A stretch of DNA of 58,352 nucleotides from Rhodospirillales bacterium. Lineage in GTDB: Bacteria > Pseudomonadota > Alphaproteobacteria > BOG-932 > Roseiterribacteraceae. Of this stretch, positions 50,734-58,352 are shown piece by piece. A program made the translations under genes and the position numbers. The notes beneath the pieces were generated by a model. The model was not told where the DNA came from and made no database searches. It saw nothing but the letters and a program-made list of their open reading frames with translations. The DNA is taken from NCBI GenBank assembly GCA_028291345.1, contig JAQGIF010000263.1, positions 1 through 58,352 of the forward strand, given 5' to 3'. Numbering within the stretch: position 1 is the first letter of the stretch; every line of letters starts with the position of its first letter.

Positions 50734-51624
50734 ATGCCACCCAAAGGGTCACCCCCTATCAGCGCGCCGCCTGGGAAGCGATTGATCGTTACCGCCGACG
50801 ATTTCGGCGTCGATGTTGCCGTCAACGAGGCGGTCGAACTCGCCTATAACGAGGGCATCCTGACGTGCGCCAGCCTCATGGTGGGCGGCCGCGCGGTGGT
50901 GGACGCGGTCGACCGGACACGGCGGATGAAGGGCCTTGGCGTTGGTCTGCACATCACGCTGGCCGACGGCCGGCCAGTGTCGCAGCGCCGGAATGTGCGA
51001 AGCCTGATCGACCATGAGGGGCGATTCAAGAACACCCTGGTGTCCTCCGGCGTCAGTTGGTTTTTCAACCCGATCGTCCGGCATCAGCTGGCGCGCGAAA
51101 TCGACGCGCAATTCCGGGCCTTCATCGCGACCGGGCTGGTGATGGACCATGTCAATGTCCACAAGCATCTGCATTTCCACCCGACCGTCGCAGCGATGAT
51201 CATCAGCATCGGTAGGCGCTATGGCATGTTGGCTGTACGTGTGCCCGACGAGCCACGGGACATATTGATGAAGGCGGAACCTGGGGTCGACGTTCCCAAA
51301 TCACGCCTTAAGCCGCTGCTGTGGCTGCTGCGCCGGCGCATGACCCGAGCCCGTCTGCTGCAGAACGATAACGTCTTCGGATTGGCCTGGACCGGCGCGA
51401 TGACCGAGGACCGGCTGCTGGCGCTGATTACGCATCTACCGGAGGGGCTGAACGAGATCTACAGCCACCCGGCGACTGCGGATGCCAAAGATATGAGGCG
51501 CGGTGTCCGTGGCTATAAGTACCGCGAGGAATTGGCAGCCCTGATGAGTCCGAGAGTGCGGCAAGCGCTGATCGCCAATAACGTGACCTTGGCGCGGTTT
51601 TCGGGGTCGTTGAACAAGGGCTGA
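50734..51624 (+). CDS. hpnK: Hopanoid deacetylase HpnK (YdjC family)
   Basis: 296 residues. VTADDFGVDVAVNEAVELAYNEGILTCASLMVGG has the metal-binding Asp of the YdjC-like carbohydrate deacetylase fold, with the conserved His in GVGLHITLADGRPV and DHVNVHKHLHFHPTV. In the known pathway HpnK removes the acetyl group from the GlcNAc-bacteriohopanetetrol made by HpnI. Starts 24 bases after hpnJ, completing the head-group set. Confidence 0.88.
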   Translation: MPPKGSPPISAPPGKRLIVTADDFGVDVAVNEAVELAYNEGILTCASLMVGGRAVVDAVDRTRRMKGLGVGLHITLADGRPVSQRRNVRSLIDHEGRFKNTLVSSGVSWFFNPIVRHQLAREIDAQFRAFIATGLVMDHVNVHKHLHFHPTVAAMIISIGRRYGMLAVRVPDEPRDILMKAEPGVDVPKSRLKPLLWLLRRRMTRARLLQNDNVFGLAWTGAMTEDRLLALITHLPEGLNEIYSHPATADAKDMRRGVRGYKYREELAALMSPRVRQALIANNVTLARFSGSLNKG

Positions 51625-51634
51625 CCGGCGTCCC

Positions 51635-53240
51635 TCACGGCGGACCGAAATCGCCGGGTTTTCGAACGGCGAATAGCGCAGTGAAATGCGAGCGATTGAG
51701 CAACCGCAGCCGGTCCGGAAGAAGGTGCGAAAGCTCGCCGGCCCCATCCGCATCCAGCACCAGCACGAAATCGAAGTTCTCCGGCCAGTCCCTCAGATAA
51801 GCGGCGGACCAATGCGGGTCGAGCGAGCGACCAGCGACAAGAGATTGTACCGTCGGCGGTTCCCCGTCGCCCGAGATCACGTCATAGGGAGGCCGAACGG
51901 CGATCGGATGTTGTGACGGGTCACTGAATAGGAACGGCCAGAAGGCGCGCCGATCGATCGCGAGCAAGGCCGGGAGATGAGAGTCGATTCGGAAAATTCC
52001 GAACGCCGTCAGTCCGGGCGGTGCTGCCTGCCAGTAAGGAGCGGCCGGATCGAATGGTGCCGAAACCGTCAGCACCTTGCTTCCGGGCGGTACCGCGGCA
52101 ACGCTCGCCCGTAAGTCGGCGACAACCGCCTCATGATCGTGCCAGACGGTACCGATAGAAATCACCTCGGCGATCAAGGCCGCCGCCAACGGCGCCGCGA
52201 TACTCCCGAGCTGCCACATCGACATGGCGGGCGGCTGAAGCCCGGCAGCCACAACGAGAGCCAGCATCAGCGATACACGGCTGTCGAGATATGTCGCGCC
52301 GCCGGCGCTGAACGGAAGACAGATATAGGCCGCAAGAAGCGCACGCGCAGCGAGCGCAATGCCCGGGCCGGTGTGGCCTGTCGCGTCGCCAACGAGACGA
52401 ATGCGGCGGAGAAAAACCCGGCTGCGACCAGAAATCCGGGCAACGGCCGGTAGGCGGCGAATGTTGCGGCCAGATAGAAGACCTTCGAGATCGCCGACCA
52501 TCCAGCGATCCAGGCCACGGCGTTGTGTGGCGGGATCAGGCACCACAAGAGCCCGGCGCGACAAAGCTAGCACCAAGCAAGTCCGCGCTCCGAGCGCCGG
52601 CGGCCAATCTGTGCGGCCGGTCGCGGCAGGCGATCAGCTCCGCTGCCTCCGCCGCTCCTACTAGCACGCCAAAGAACGCAAGCCCCATCAGGTGCGTGAA
52701 AAAAAGCGCGCAAGCGCAGGCCGCGCCGGCAAGGGCCCGGACGAATATCGGCCGGCCACGCAGATGGAGCCATAGCGCCGCCGCCATCAGCGCGACACCG
52801 AGCGCGATCAGATAATTGATGAAACCAAACACAACAATGATGTTGCAGGCCATCAGCCCCGCAGTATCGGCCAATAGAGCCGGCGGCCGAACGCGCACCG
52901 GCTATAAGCGACGGCGCCCACAAGCGGCATCAGCAGCGCCAGAGCCAGCATGATCTTGCCGGCCGCGAACGGCGTCATGAAATGCATCAGCGGAGGGATC
53001 AGTATATCGATCGCAAGATCGGGAACGACCGCCCAACTCGGTTGCCAAATTCTATCCAGCACCGGGTCTCGGCCGGCATGGGCCAGAATCACCAGCCGCG
53101 CGAGGTGATTGGGATAATCGACGATCGGCGGCAAACAGGCCAGCAAAAAGGGGTGCCAGCAGAAGGAGGCAGAGCGCCGTGAAGATCGTCCACCAGCAAG
53201 ACGAACGCGCGGCGATTTGCTCACACTTCATCGATAACAT
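51635..53240 (-). pseudogene. Frameshifted GT-C-like integral membrane protein gene
   Basis: Consecutive pieces in three frames join into one membrane protein of about 500 residues. They run: TM helix from MLSMKCEQIAARSS (53240), PPIVDYPNHLARLVILAHAG (to 52853), LMACNIIVVFGFINYLIALG to 52536, WCLIPPHNAVAWIAGWSAISKVF to about 52370, then PGIALAARALLAAYICLPFSAGG to the end at 51635. The VDYPNHLARL loop occurs in glycosyltransferase-C-like integral membrane proteins. The frame changes near 53130, 52860, 52550 and 52370, at least four times. It lies between hpnK and hpnN, on the strand of hpnN. A pseudogene is likeliest, since genes on both sides are intact; sequence error is the alternative. Confidence 0.72.
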
Positions 53241-53290
53241 CTCGGTGCTGATTGATTCACGAAGATGCCGGGTTTGCGGCCGAATCGGTC

Positions 53291-55894
53291 CTAAGCCTCC
53301 GGCACCCGATGCAGGAGCCGGCGCTTCGGCGTGCCCAGCAGCGACGGCATGACCAACAGGACGCAGACCAGCGTATAGAACATCTCGATCGACAGCAGCC
53401 GACCCATTTCGGAGGTTCCCGGGTGGGATGACAGGATCAGGCTGCCAAAGGCCGATGCGGTGGTCAGAGTGCTGAACACGATCGCCCGCGCGGTTCCCGA
53501 TTGCAGCGGATTCGGCCGACCGGCGCGCCAGTTCATGACGAAGTAGATGTCGAACGCGACACCGATACCTAGCAGCAACGGCAGAGCGATGATATTGGCG
53601 AAGTTAAGCGGCATCCCGATGATCACCGTCGTCGCCAGGGTGAACAAGGCGGCAAGCAGCAGCGGCACCAGCGCCACCAGCACGTCGTAGAACCGCCGCA
53701 AGGTCAAGGTGAGCAGAATGGTGATGCCCAAGGTCGCCAATATGCCCGCGGTCAGGAAGGCATTCACGATGGTGTGGCTGGACTCCTGAATCGAAACCGG
53801 GGTGCCCGTAGCATCCGGCGCGATCGTACGCACGGCGGCCACGAAGCGGCGCAGCACGTCGTTATTATTGGCATCTCCGGCCGGGAACACCACGACGCGC
53901 GCCTTCCCATCGGGCGCGACCCAGGAGCGGACGAGATCGGGCGGCAGATCGGCCATCGTCACCGGCGTCGCCGACAAGACTAGGCGCAGCTGCCGCAGTT
54001 GGTTGGTCAGGCCGCTTAAAAGGACATTCTGTATCCGGTCGAGCATGGCGTCCGACGAAGCCGCCACCTTCTCAAACAGAGACGCGAGCCGCTGTTCCGG
54101 CGCATCCTTCTCGCCCGCCGGAACCACGGCCCGCAGCGCCGTGGCGCTTTTGAGAATGGTCGATCGCATCGCCGCCGCATCGGGCGGCGGCTGGATATCC
54201 GGTGGATCCAAAGTCGGACCGATCAGCGAGGCGGTATCGTGAAGAATCTCGAGCTTTTCCGGCTGATCCTCGGGGATATAGCTGAGCAAGCTCACCGCCC
54301 GCGACACCTCTGGCAGTTTGGCCAGCCGGTCGGCGAGCTTGCCCGCCTCGTCCAATGTCGGCGCCAGAATGTCGATCGTGTTGGGCGTGGTATCGGGGTT
54401 TTTCATCAGCTCCAACATGACCGACACAGCTTCGGTGTGCGGATCCATGAGGTTCAATGGATTGAAGTCGAAATTGAGCCGAGGAAGTAGCACGATGGTG
54501 CCAACCCCCAATACCGCGGTTATGCCGAGCACCAGCCGGCGGCGGCGGAGCAGGAAATCATCCAACCCGGCCAGGACGCTGAATCCGACCGGGCGGGGTT
54601 CAGGGCCTAGACGCATGACGGTCATGAGTGCCGGCAACACGGTCAGGTTGAAGAAAACCGCGATCATCATGCCTACGCCGGCGATGATGCCCAGTTCCGA
54701 GACGCCGCGGTAAGCGGTCGGCAGGAACGAAAAGAACCCCGAGCTGGCGGCCAATGCGGCCAGAATCAAAGCGGGCCCGACCAGATGCGCGGTCGCGTCG
54801 AGCGCCTTGCGAAAATCGTCGATGCGGTGGCGCTGAGTGCGATAGCGGACCGAAAACTGAATGCCGAAATCCACTGCGATCCCGACGAACAGTATGGCAA
54901 AGGCGACTGAGATCAGGTTTAGCGTACCGACTGCAAGCGCGGCGAAGGCGGCGGTGGCCAGCAGCCCGATGACGAGCGTCGCCAGAATCGCCAGCGCCAT
55001 CCTGACCGAACGCAAAGCGCCATACAGCAAGAGAGCGACCAACGTCATCGCGACGACCATCGACACGCCCAGCCCCTGGCTGACCGTGGCGAACTGCTCG
55101 TCGTTCAGCGGCACATCGCCGGTCAGCTTGATCGTCACGCCATTGGCTGGCGCCAGCCCAAGATCGGCCGCGGTCTTGCGAATGAAATCGGTCGCAGCCT
55201 TGCCCGGTGTAAGCGAGCTGAAATCGAGCACCGGCTTAGCCTGAATGAAGCGCTGGAGATCCGTCGGGGACGGCTTGCGCCCGGTCAGCATCGACTGCCA
55301 GGAGAGCGGGCGCAGCGGTTTGGCCGGATCGAGATTGTCCTCGATGGCGCCGCTGATCGCCGTCAGCGCAGGGGCAATGTCCGATCGCCGGGCGTCGCCA
55401 CGCTTCACGCCCTCTAGAAACAACGACAACGTGTTCGCCAGGCCGCGCAGACTCGGGTCCGCGGCGATATTGCCTATCAAGCCCTGCGCCTTGATCATCG
55501 AATCCGCGAGATTCTGCACCTCGGCGACAGGCAGGAGCAGCAGTCCATTGCGATCGAAGAACGGCCCGCCATCGGGCCGGACCACGCTGGTGAACAACGG
55601 CGATTCCTTCAGCTTGCCAGTCAGCGCTGCGGTCGCGCTTTCGGCCTGCTCGGGAGTCGAGCCGTTGACGACGACGGCTATCAAGTCGGAGTTCTGGGGA
55701 AACTCCTTGTCGAACGCGATCTCGCGCTGCCGCCAGGGCAGTTTCTCCGACAGCAGCCGGTCAGTATCGGTGTCGATGCTGAGGCGATTGACCGATACCC
55801 AGCCAAAGCCCGACCCAGCCAGAATAGCCAAGGCGATCACGAGCCAGGCGTTGCGGCTGCACCAGCCGACGACCGCAGCCGTAAACTCGCTCAT
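53291..55894 (-). CDS. hpnN: HpnN, RND-family hopanoid transporter
   Basis: About 867 residues from MSEFTAAVVGWCSRNAWLVIALAILAG; a longer frame upstream is unsupported. The layout is RND: a first helix, a large periplasmic loop, a cluster of helices (about residues 270-420, with VALLLYGALRSVRMALAILATLVIG and ISVAFAILFVGIAVDFGIQFSVRYRTQR), a second periplasmic loop and a final helix set (GIGVAFDIYFVMNWRAG, FSTLTTASAFGSLILSSHPGTSEMG). HpnN carries hopanoids from the inner to the outer membrane in Rhodopseudomonas. It stands 396 kb-independent of hpnF here: only hpnI-J-K are adjacent, with the broken membrane gene between. Confidence 0.88.
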   Translation of the reverse strand: MSEFTAAVVGWCSRNAWLVIALAILAGSGFGWVSVNRLSIDTDTDRLLSEKLPWRQREIAFDKEFPQNSDLIAVVVNGSTPEQAESATAALTGKLKESPLFTSVVRPDGGPFFDRNGLLLLPVAEVQNLADSMIKAQGLIGNIAADPSLRGLANTLSLFLEGVKRGDARRSDIAPALTAISGAIEDNLDPAKPLRPLSWQSMLTGRKPSPTDLQRFIQAKPVLDFSSLTPGKAATDFIRKTAADLGLAPANGVTIKLTGDVPLNDEQFATVSQGLGVSMVVAMTLVALLLYGALRSVRMALAILATLVIGLLATAAFAALAVGTLNLISVAFAILFVGIAVDFGIQFSVRYRTQRHRIDDFRKALDATAHLVGPALILAALAASSGFFSFLPTAYRGVSELGIIAGVGMMIAVFFNLTVLPALMTVMRLGPEPRPVGFSVLAGLDDFLLRRRRLVLGITAVLGVGTIVLLPRLNFDFNPLNLMDPHTEAVSVMLELMKNPDTTPNTIDILAPTLDEAGKLADRLAKLPEVSRAVSLLSYIPEDQPEKLEILHDTASLIGPTLDPPDIQPPPDAAAMRSTILKSATALRAVVPAGEKDAPEQRLASLFEKVAASSDAMLDRIQNVLLSGLTNQLRQLRLVLSATPVTMADLPPDLVRSWVAPDGKARVVVFPAGDANNNDVLRRFVAAVRTIAPDATGTPVSIQESSHTIVNAFLTAGILATLGITILLTLTLRRFYDVLVALVPLLLAALFTLATTVIIGMPLNFANIIALPLLLGIGVAFDIYFVMNWRAGRPNPLQSGTARAIVFSTLTTASAFGSLILSSHPGTSEMGRLLSIEMFYTLVCVLLVMPSLLGTPKRRLLHRVPEA

Positions 55895-55952
55895 CGGGCG
55901 CGCGACATCGTCTCCCTTCAAATTGGGTCCGGTCAATTCGGGTGCCGTCGGG

Positions 55953-56333
55953 TTAGGGCGTTTTGACACTGAACCGGATGTCCCCTCGGGTGAGATGCCC
56001 GTCAATCGCCAATACCTGCCAGCGTAGGCGATATTGACCGGTACCCAGACCGGACATTTTGGCGGCGACCACATCCGGAGCACTGTCCGGCACGATCGCA
56101 AGCGAACTGATTGTACCGTCGGGCGCCACCAAAGTCAGCCGCGACCGCTGATGATCGATACGACTATTGAAGTGAAGCGTCACATCGCTGTCGCCAGGCG
56201 CGACGGTATCGTCGACCGCCGGAGTCGATCCGATGATGACCGCATGCGCCTGGACCGCAGGCGCAGTGACGGTCTGTGCCAGGGGCATTATGAGGGCGGC
56301 GACGATGAAGCGCGAGAAGAGCGGTGACGGCAT
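55953..56333 (-). CDS. CopC-domain periplasmic copper protein
   Basis: 126 residues with a Sec signal (about 1-29, ending AVQA). The mature protein begins HAVIIGSTPAVDDTVAPGDSDVTLHFNSRI, the CopC/YobA fold with the N-terminal copper-binding His. DTVAPGD and LRWQVLAIDGHLTRGDIRFSVK are the family's C-terminal pattern. CopC proteins bind copper in the periplasm. No CopD membrane partner is visible. It is 58 bases upstream of hpnN on the same strand, an odd pairing of a copper protein with a lipid transporter. Confidence 0.85.
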   Translation of the reverse strand: MPSPLFSRFIVAALIMPLAQTVTAPAVQAHAVIIGSTPAVDDTVAPGDSDVTLHFNSRIDHQRSRLTLVAPDGTISSLAIVPDSAPDVVAAKMSGLGTGQYRLRWQVLAIDGHLTRGDIRFSVKTP

Positions 56334-56506
56334 GGCCTATCCTGTTCCGCGAGGCTGGGGCAGTCCCATACCAAACCCCCTCCCAAACGCCAAGTCGGGC
56401 CGACCGTTCCCCGGCCGATAACTGTAACATTGATCATAAAGCCCTTGGCCTCCCTCCGAGCCCTGGCGCCATCGACGCCCCCGGCCTATTTGGCTATAGA
56501 ACGCGT

Positions 56507-57547
56507 ATGTCGACCGACGAGTTTCTGAAAAACGACGCTTTCCTGACAACCGAGCTTTTGAAGCTGGCGGTCGAGTCGGCGGGGATCGGCGTCTGGAGGG
56601 TAAATCCGCAGACGCGCGGCGTCGAGTTGAGCGCCGCCCTGAAGCAGATGCTCGGCATTCCCGTTGAACAGGCGGTCGATTACGCCACATTCCTCGCCCT
56701 GCTGCATCCCGAAGATAAGGAGCGGACGCGGCGAGAGCTGGCCGCGGCGCTGACATCGGTGGAAGGCAAGTGCGAGCTCGAGTTTCGCATCATCGCCCCG
56801 CCAAACGGAGTCGGCCAGGGCGACAACATCAGATGGATGTCCGCCAGCGGCCGCGTCTTTTTCGAGGGCGAGACGCGCAAGCCCACCTTGTTCATCGGCA
56901 CGATACGCGACGTCACCGAGGCGAAGGCCGCCCTGGAACAGCAGCAGATGCTGCTTCACGAGGTGAATCATCGCGTCAAGAATAGCCTTCAGCTCGTCTC
57001 CAGCCTACTGCGCCTGCAGGCGCGGCGGATTCCCGATTTGGCGGCCCGACGGCAGCTTGAAGATGCCACCACACGCATCTCGACGATCGCGCATATCCAT
57101 CAGCGGCTGTATCGCGATCAGGATATTCAGCGGATCAATTTCGGGGCATTCCTATCGGAACTGTGCGCCGACCTGCAAGGCTCGGCCCCGCAATGCTCGC
57201 TCGATGTCCGCGCGCCCGATTTCCGGGTGACGACCGACCGGGCCATTCCGCTGGCGCTCGTGGTCAACGAATTGGTGACCAACGCGTTCAAATACGCGTA
57301 TCCGGCCCTGAATGGTGAAGTCGCGGGGGGCCGGGTGGCCGTCAGCGTCGATCTGCTTGATGCCGGCGAGATCGCGATCACGGTACAGGACGATGGCGTT
57401 GGCCTGCCGGAGGATTTCACCATTGCCGGCGGAAGCAATCTCGGAATGCTACTAATCGGAAGTTTGCTCGCACAGCTTTCCGGAAAGCTCGATGTCCGGC
57501 CGGGCGGCGGTGGCACCTGTTTTGTGGTGACCGCCCCGATCGACTGA
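56507..57547 (+). CDS. PAS-domain sensor kinase of the HisKA_2/HWE type
   Basis: 346 residues from MSTDEFLKND; upstream frame to 56324 has no support. The PAS domain is about 18-140 (LLKLAVESAGIGVWRVNPQTRGVELSAALKQMLG, with DVTEAKAAL linker). The phosphoacceptor region is LLHEVNHRVKNSLQLVSSLLRLQ with H155, typical of HisKA_2. HATPase has N-box ALVVNELVTNAFKYAYP, G1 DDGVGLPED and a G2-like SNLGMLLIGSLLAQ. These kinases often control general stress response or light signalling. The next gene downstream is a broken receiver. Confidence 0.87.
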   Translation: MSTDEFLKNDAFLTTELLKLAVESAGIGVWRVNPQTRGVELSAALKQMLGIPVEQAVDYATFLALLHPEDKERTRRELAAALTSVEGKCELEFRIIAPPNGVGQGDNIRWMSASGRVFFEGETRKPTLFIGTIRDVTEAKAALEQQQMLLHEVNHRVKNSLQLVSSLLRLQARRIPDLAARRQLEDATTRISTIAHIHQRLYRDQDIQRINFGAFLSELCADLQGSAPQCSLDVRAPDFRVTTDRAIPLALVVNELVTNAFKYAYPALNGEVAGGRVAVSVDLLDAGEIAITVQDDGVGLPEDFTIAGGSNLGMLLIGSLLAQLSGKLDVRPGGGGTCFVVTAPID

Positions 57548-57639
57548 GAATTCCGGTCGAATGGCGAGTTGTCGCCTGCCACCGATCGTTATAGTATCGC
57601 GCTGCATCGCTGTGCGGGGCGGCGTGATGTGAGACGGTC

Positions 57640-57953
57640 ATGGAACCCGCCACCCCGATCAATATATATATTGATCGTCGACGACGGCCCCGAAACCCGC
57701 CTGCTGCTGACGGGTTTCTGGAGAAGAACGGGTTTTGGGTAACCGGCGGAGGCGAAGGACGCGCCATGCGCCGGATATCGGCCGAAGCGCGGATAGACTT
57801 GATCCTGCTGGACCTGAAGCTGCCTGGCGAAGATGGCTTGACTGCCGCGGTGGATTTCGGGCGCGCCATGGGCTGCGGCCGGCACGCCGCACCGCACTGG
57901 AAGCCGGAACCCTTTTCTCGGTTCGGCGTAGCGGCAGCGGACCGCCGCTCCTA
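57640..57953 (+). pseudogene. Broken response-regulator receiver domain
   Basis: In one frame the text reads MEPATPINIYIDRRRRPRN..., in another ILIVDDGPETRLLLTGF, and then LEKNGFWVTGGGEGRAMRRISAEARIDLILLDLKLPGEDGLTAAV. Joined, these give a receiver with its acidic pair and phosphoacceptor Asp, but two frameshifts split it (near the TATATATA run at about 57665 and near 57713), and the remainder is lost before the output domain. It lies 92 bases after the HWE-type kinase, so a kinase-regulator pair has decayed. Confidence 0.7.
57657..57676. repeat. 20-bp perfect AT-rich palindrome
   Basis: GATCAATATA followed by its exact complement TATATTGATC. It lies over the first codons of the broken receiver frame, at the point where one frameshift occurs. 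It could be an operator or a slippage site. Confidence 0.6.
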
Positions 57954-58003
57954 ATACGGCACGCCTGTCATTCAGTCTATATTTGCGCTGTACCGTGCCC
58001 GTT

Positions 58004-58081
58004 TCAGATTACATGGAACAAATACAGCAGGATAATTACAGGAATCGGAATTCCAAGAAACCAGAGAAGCATACCGCGCAT
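58004..58081 (-). CDS. 25-residue single-helix membrane protein
   Basis: MRGMLLWFLGIPIPVIILLYLF, then HVI and stop. The protein is one membrane helix with a central IPIP break. A perfect GGAGG stands 5 bases before the ATG (AATGGAGGTTGAA), unusually strong for a gene this short. Tiny single-helix proteins of the WFLGIPIPxII kind recur in alphaproteobacterial genomes, as far as I recall, but none has a known job. Hydrophobic peptides of this size can act on membrane complexes or as toxins. Confidence 0.6.
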   Translation of the reverse strand: MRGMLLWFLGIPIPVIILLYLFHVI

Positions 58082-58148
58082 TTCAACCTCCATTCGTTGG
58101 TTGACCAACGCGGGGTGCGGTTTGCTTGTTCCGAGGCGGACATAAAGC

Positions 58149-58176
58149 GGCCCCTGCCGCTAAAACGGCAGGGGCC
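58149..58176. terminator. Strong hairpin terminator for the rightmost leftward gene
   Basis: GGCCCCTGCCG pairs with CGGCAGGGGCC over a 6-base loop (CTAAAA). On the minus strand it follows the OmpA-family stop codon by about 33 bases. Confidence 0.6.
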
Positions 58177-58208
58177 GAAAGGTCAGAGCCGGTCGGTCGC
58201 GCAGCGTC

Positions 58209-58352
58209 TTACGACGTGGGGGCTCCCTCATAGACGATCTGGACACGCCGGTTCTGCGGTTCCCGTACGCCATCTGCAGTCGGGACCAGCAGGTCGCGCT
58301 TGCCCTTGGCGACGATCTCGATGTCGGAAGAGGAAATGCCGTCCTTTTCCAG
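58209..58352 (-). CDS. OmpA-family protein, C-terminus (partial)
   Basis: The last 47 residues, cut by the window edge. The end GVREPQNRRVQIVYEGA is the NRRVxI motif that closes OmpA-like peptidoglycan-binding domains. SSSDIEIVAKGKRDLLVPTADG matches the preceding strand and helix, where the diaminopimelate-binding residues lie. It probably anchors the outer membrane to peptidoglycan. The N-terminal part, such as a barrel or lipoprotein signal, is outside the window. Confidence 0.8.
   Translation of the reverse strand: MEKDGISSSDIEIVAKGKRDLLVPTADGVREPQNRRVQIVYEGAPTS

Noticed and set aside
1-58352. tRNA, rRNA, CRISPR arrays, riboswitches, prophage or origin
   Set aside because: No cloverleaf-like genes, regularly spaced repeats, conserved rRNA segments or phage structural genes were seen on reading both strands; weak sites could be missed without a covariance search.

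Overview
The window reads as chromosomal DNA of an alphaproteobacterium, most likely a sphingomonad (inference). The grounds are high-GC codon use, many PAS_5, HWE-kinase and acyl-CoA dehydrogenase genes, a phasin for polyhydroxyalkanoate granules, a hopanoid-modification cluster with mlaA, and a short IS630-type element. I see no rRNA, tRNA, CRISPR array, prophage or replication origin.

Left end (1-9200): the tail of an MFS transporter is followed by an IS630-family element inserted exactly on that gene's stop codon, then dps. Next comes a signalling block: an RpfF-type DSF fatty-acid signal synthase (2901-3893), a convergent RpfC-type hybrid sensor kinase (4128-6683), a PAS_5 protein, and a REC-PAS-HisKA protein. 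The receiver of the last protein resembles that of RpfG, but the HD-GYP output is replaced by a kinase module with a worn-out ATPase domain. This is the best candidate in the window for an undescribed variant of a known system: a diffusible-signal circuit with a non-HD-GYP output.

9200-17600 is a catabolic block: an HsaA-like flavin monooxygenase, RidA, an SMP-30 lactonase, a PLP aminotransferase, an overlapping pair of acyl-CoA dehydrogenases, an FAD oxidoreductase and a divergent third acyl-CoA dehydrogenase. The substrate is unknown; a steroid-like or other cyclic compound is possible. 17600-25900 holds an FMN reductase, a GlcD-type oxidase, surE, a YejA-like binding protein, a PfkB kinase, a family-2 glycosyltransferase and a DUF423 membrane protein. 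Two large palindromic intergenic repeats lie among them.

25900-40700 is mostly housekeeping and regulation: a TetR-like regulator and phasin, an OmpR/EnvZ-like pair, a MarR regulator with a histone-H1-like tail, ilvE, a Tat-exported DUF885 protein, an MFS transporter overlapping an RMD1/DUF155-like gene, prpB-prpD, a decayed vapBC toxin-antitoxin pair, proC, a YbjN-like gene and ubiK. 40800-47100 has a secreted protein with a matrixin-type metalloprotease, lgt with a MidA-type methyltransferase, a 62-residue repeat protein, a PgeF-type oxidase and prs.

47200-56300 is an envelope and hopanoid block: mlaA, hpnI, hpnJ, hpnK, a multiply frameshifted membrane glycosyltransferase-like gene, hpnN and a CopC-like gene. 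Together these should add, trim and rearrange the sugar head group on bacteriohopanetetrol and move hopanoids to the outer membrane. The right end has an HWE-type sensor kinase, a broken receiver-domain gene, a 25-residue membrane protein and the C-terminus of an OmpA-family protein.

Many genes are translationally coupled (TGATG or ATGA overlaps), and several appear to start with TTG or GTG.
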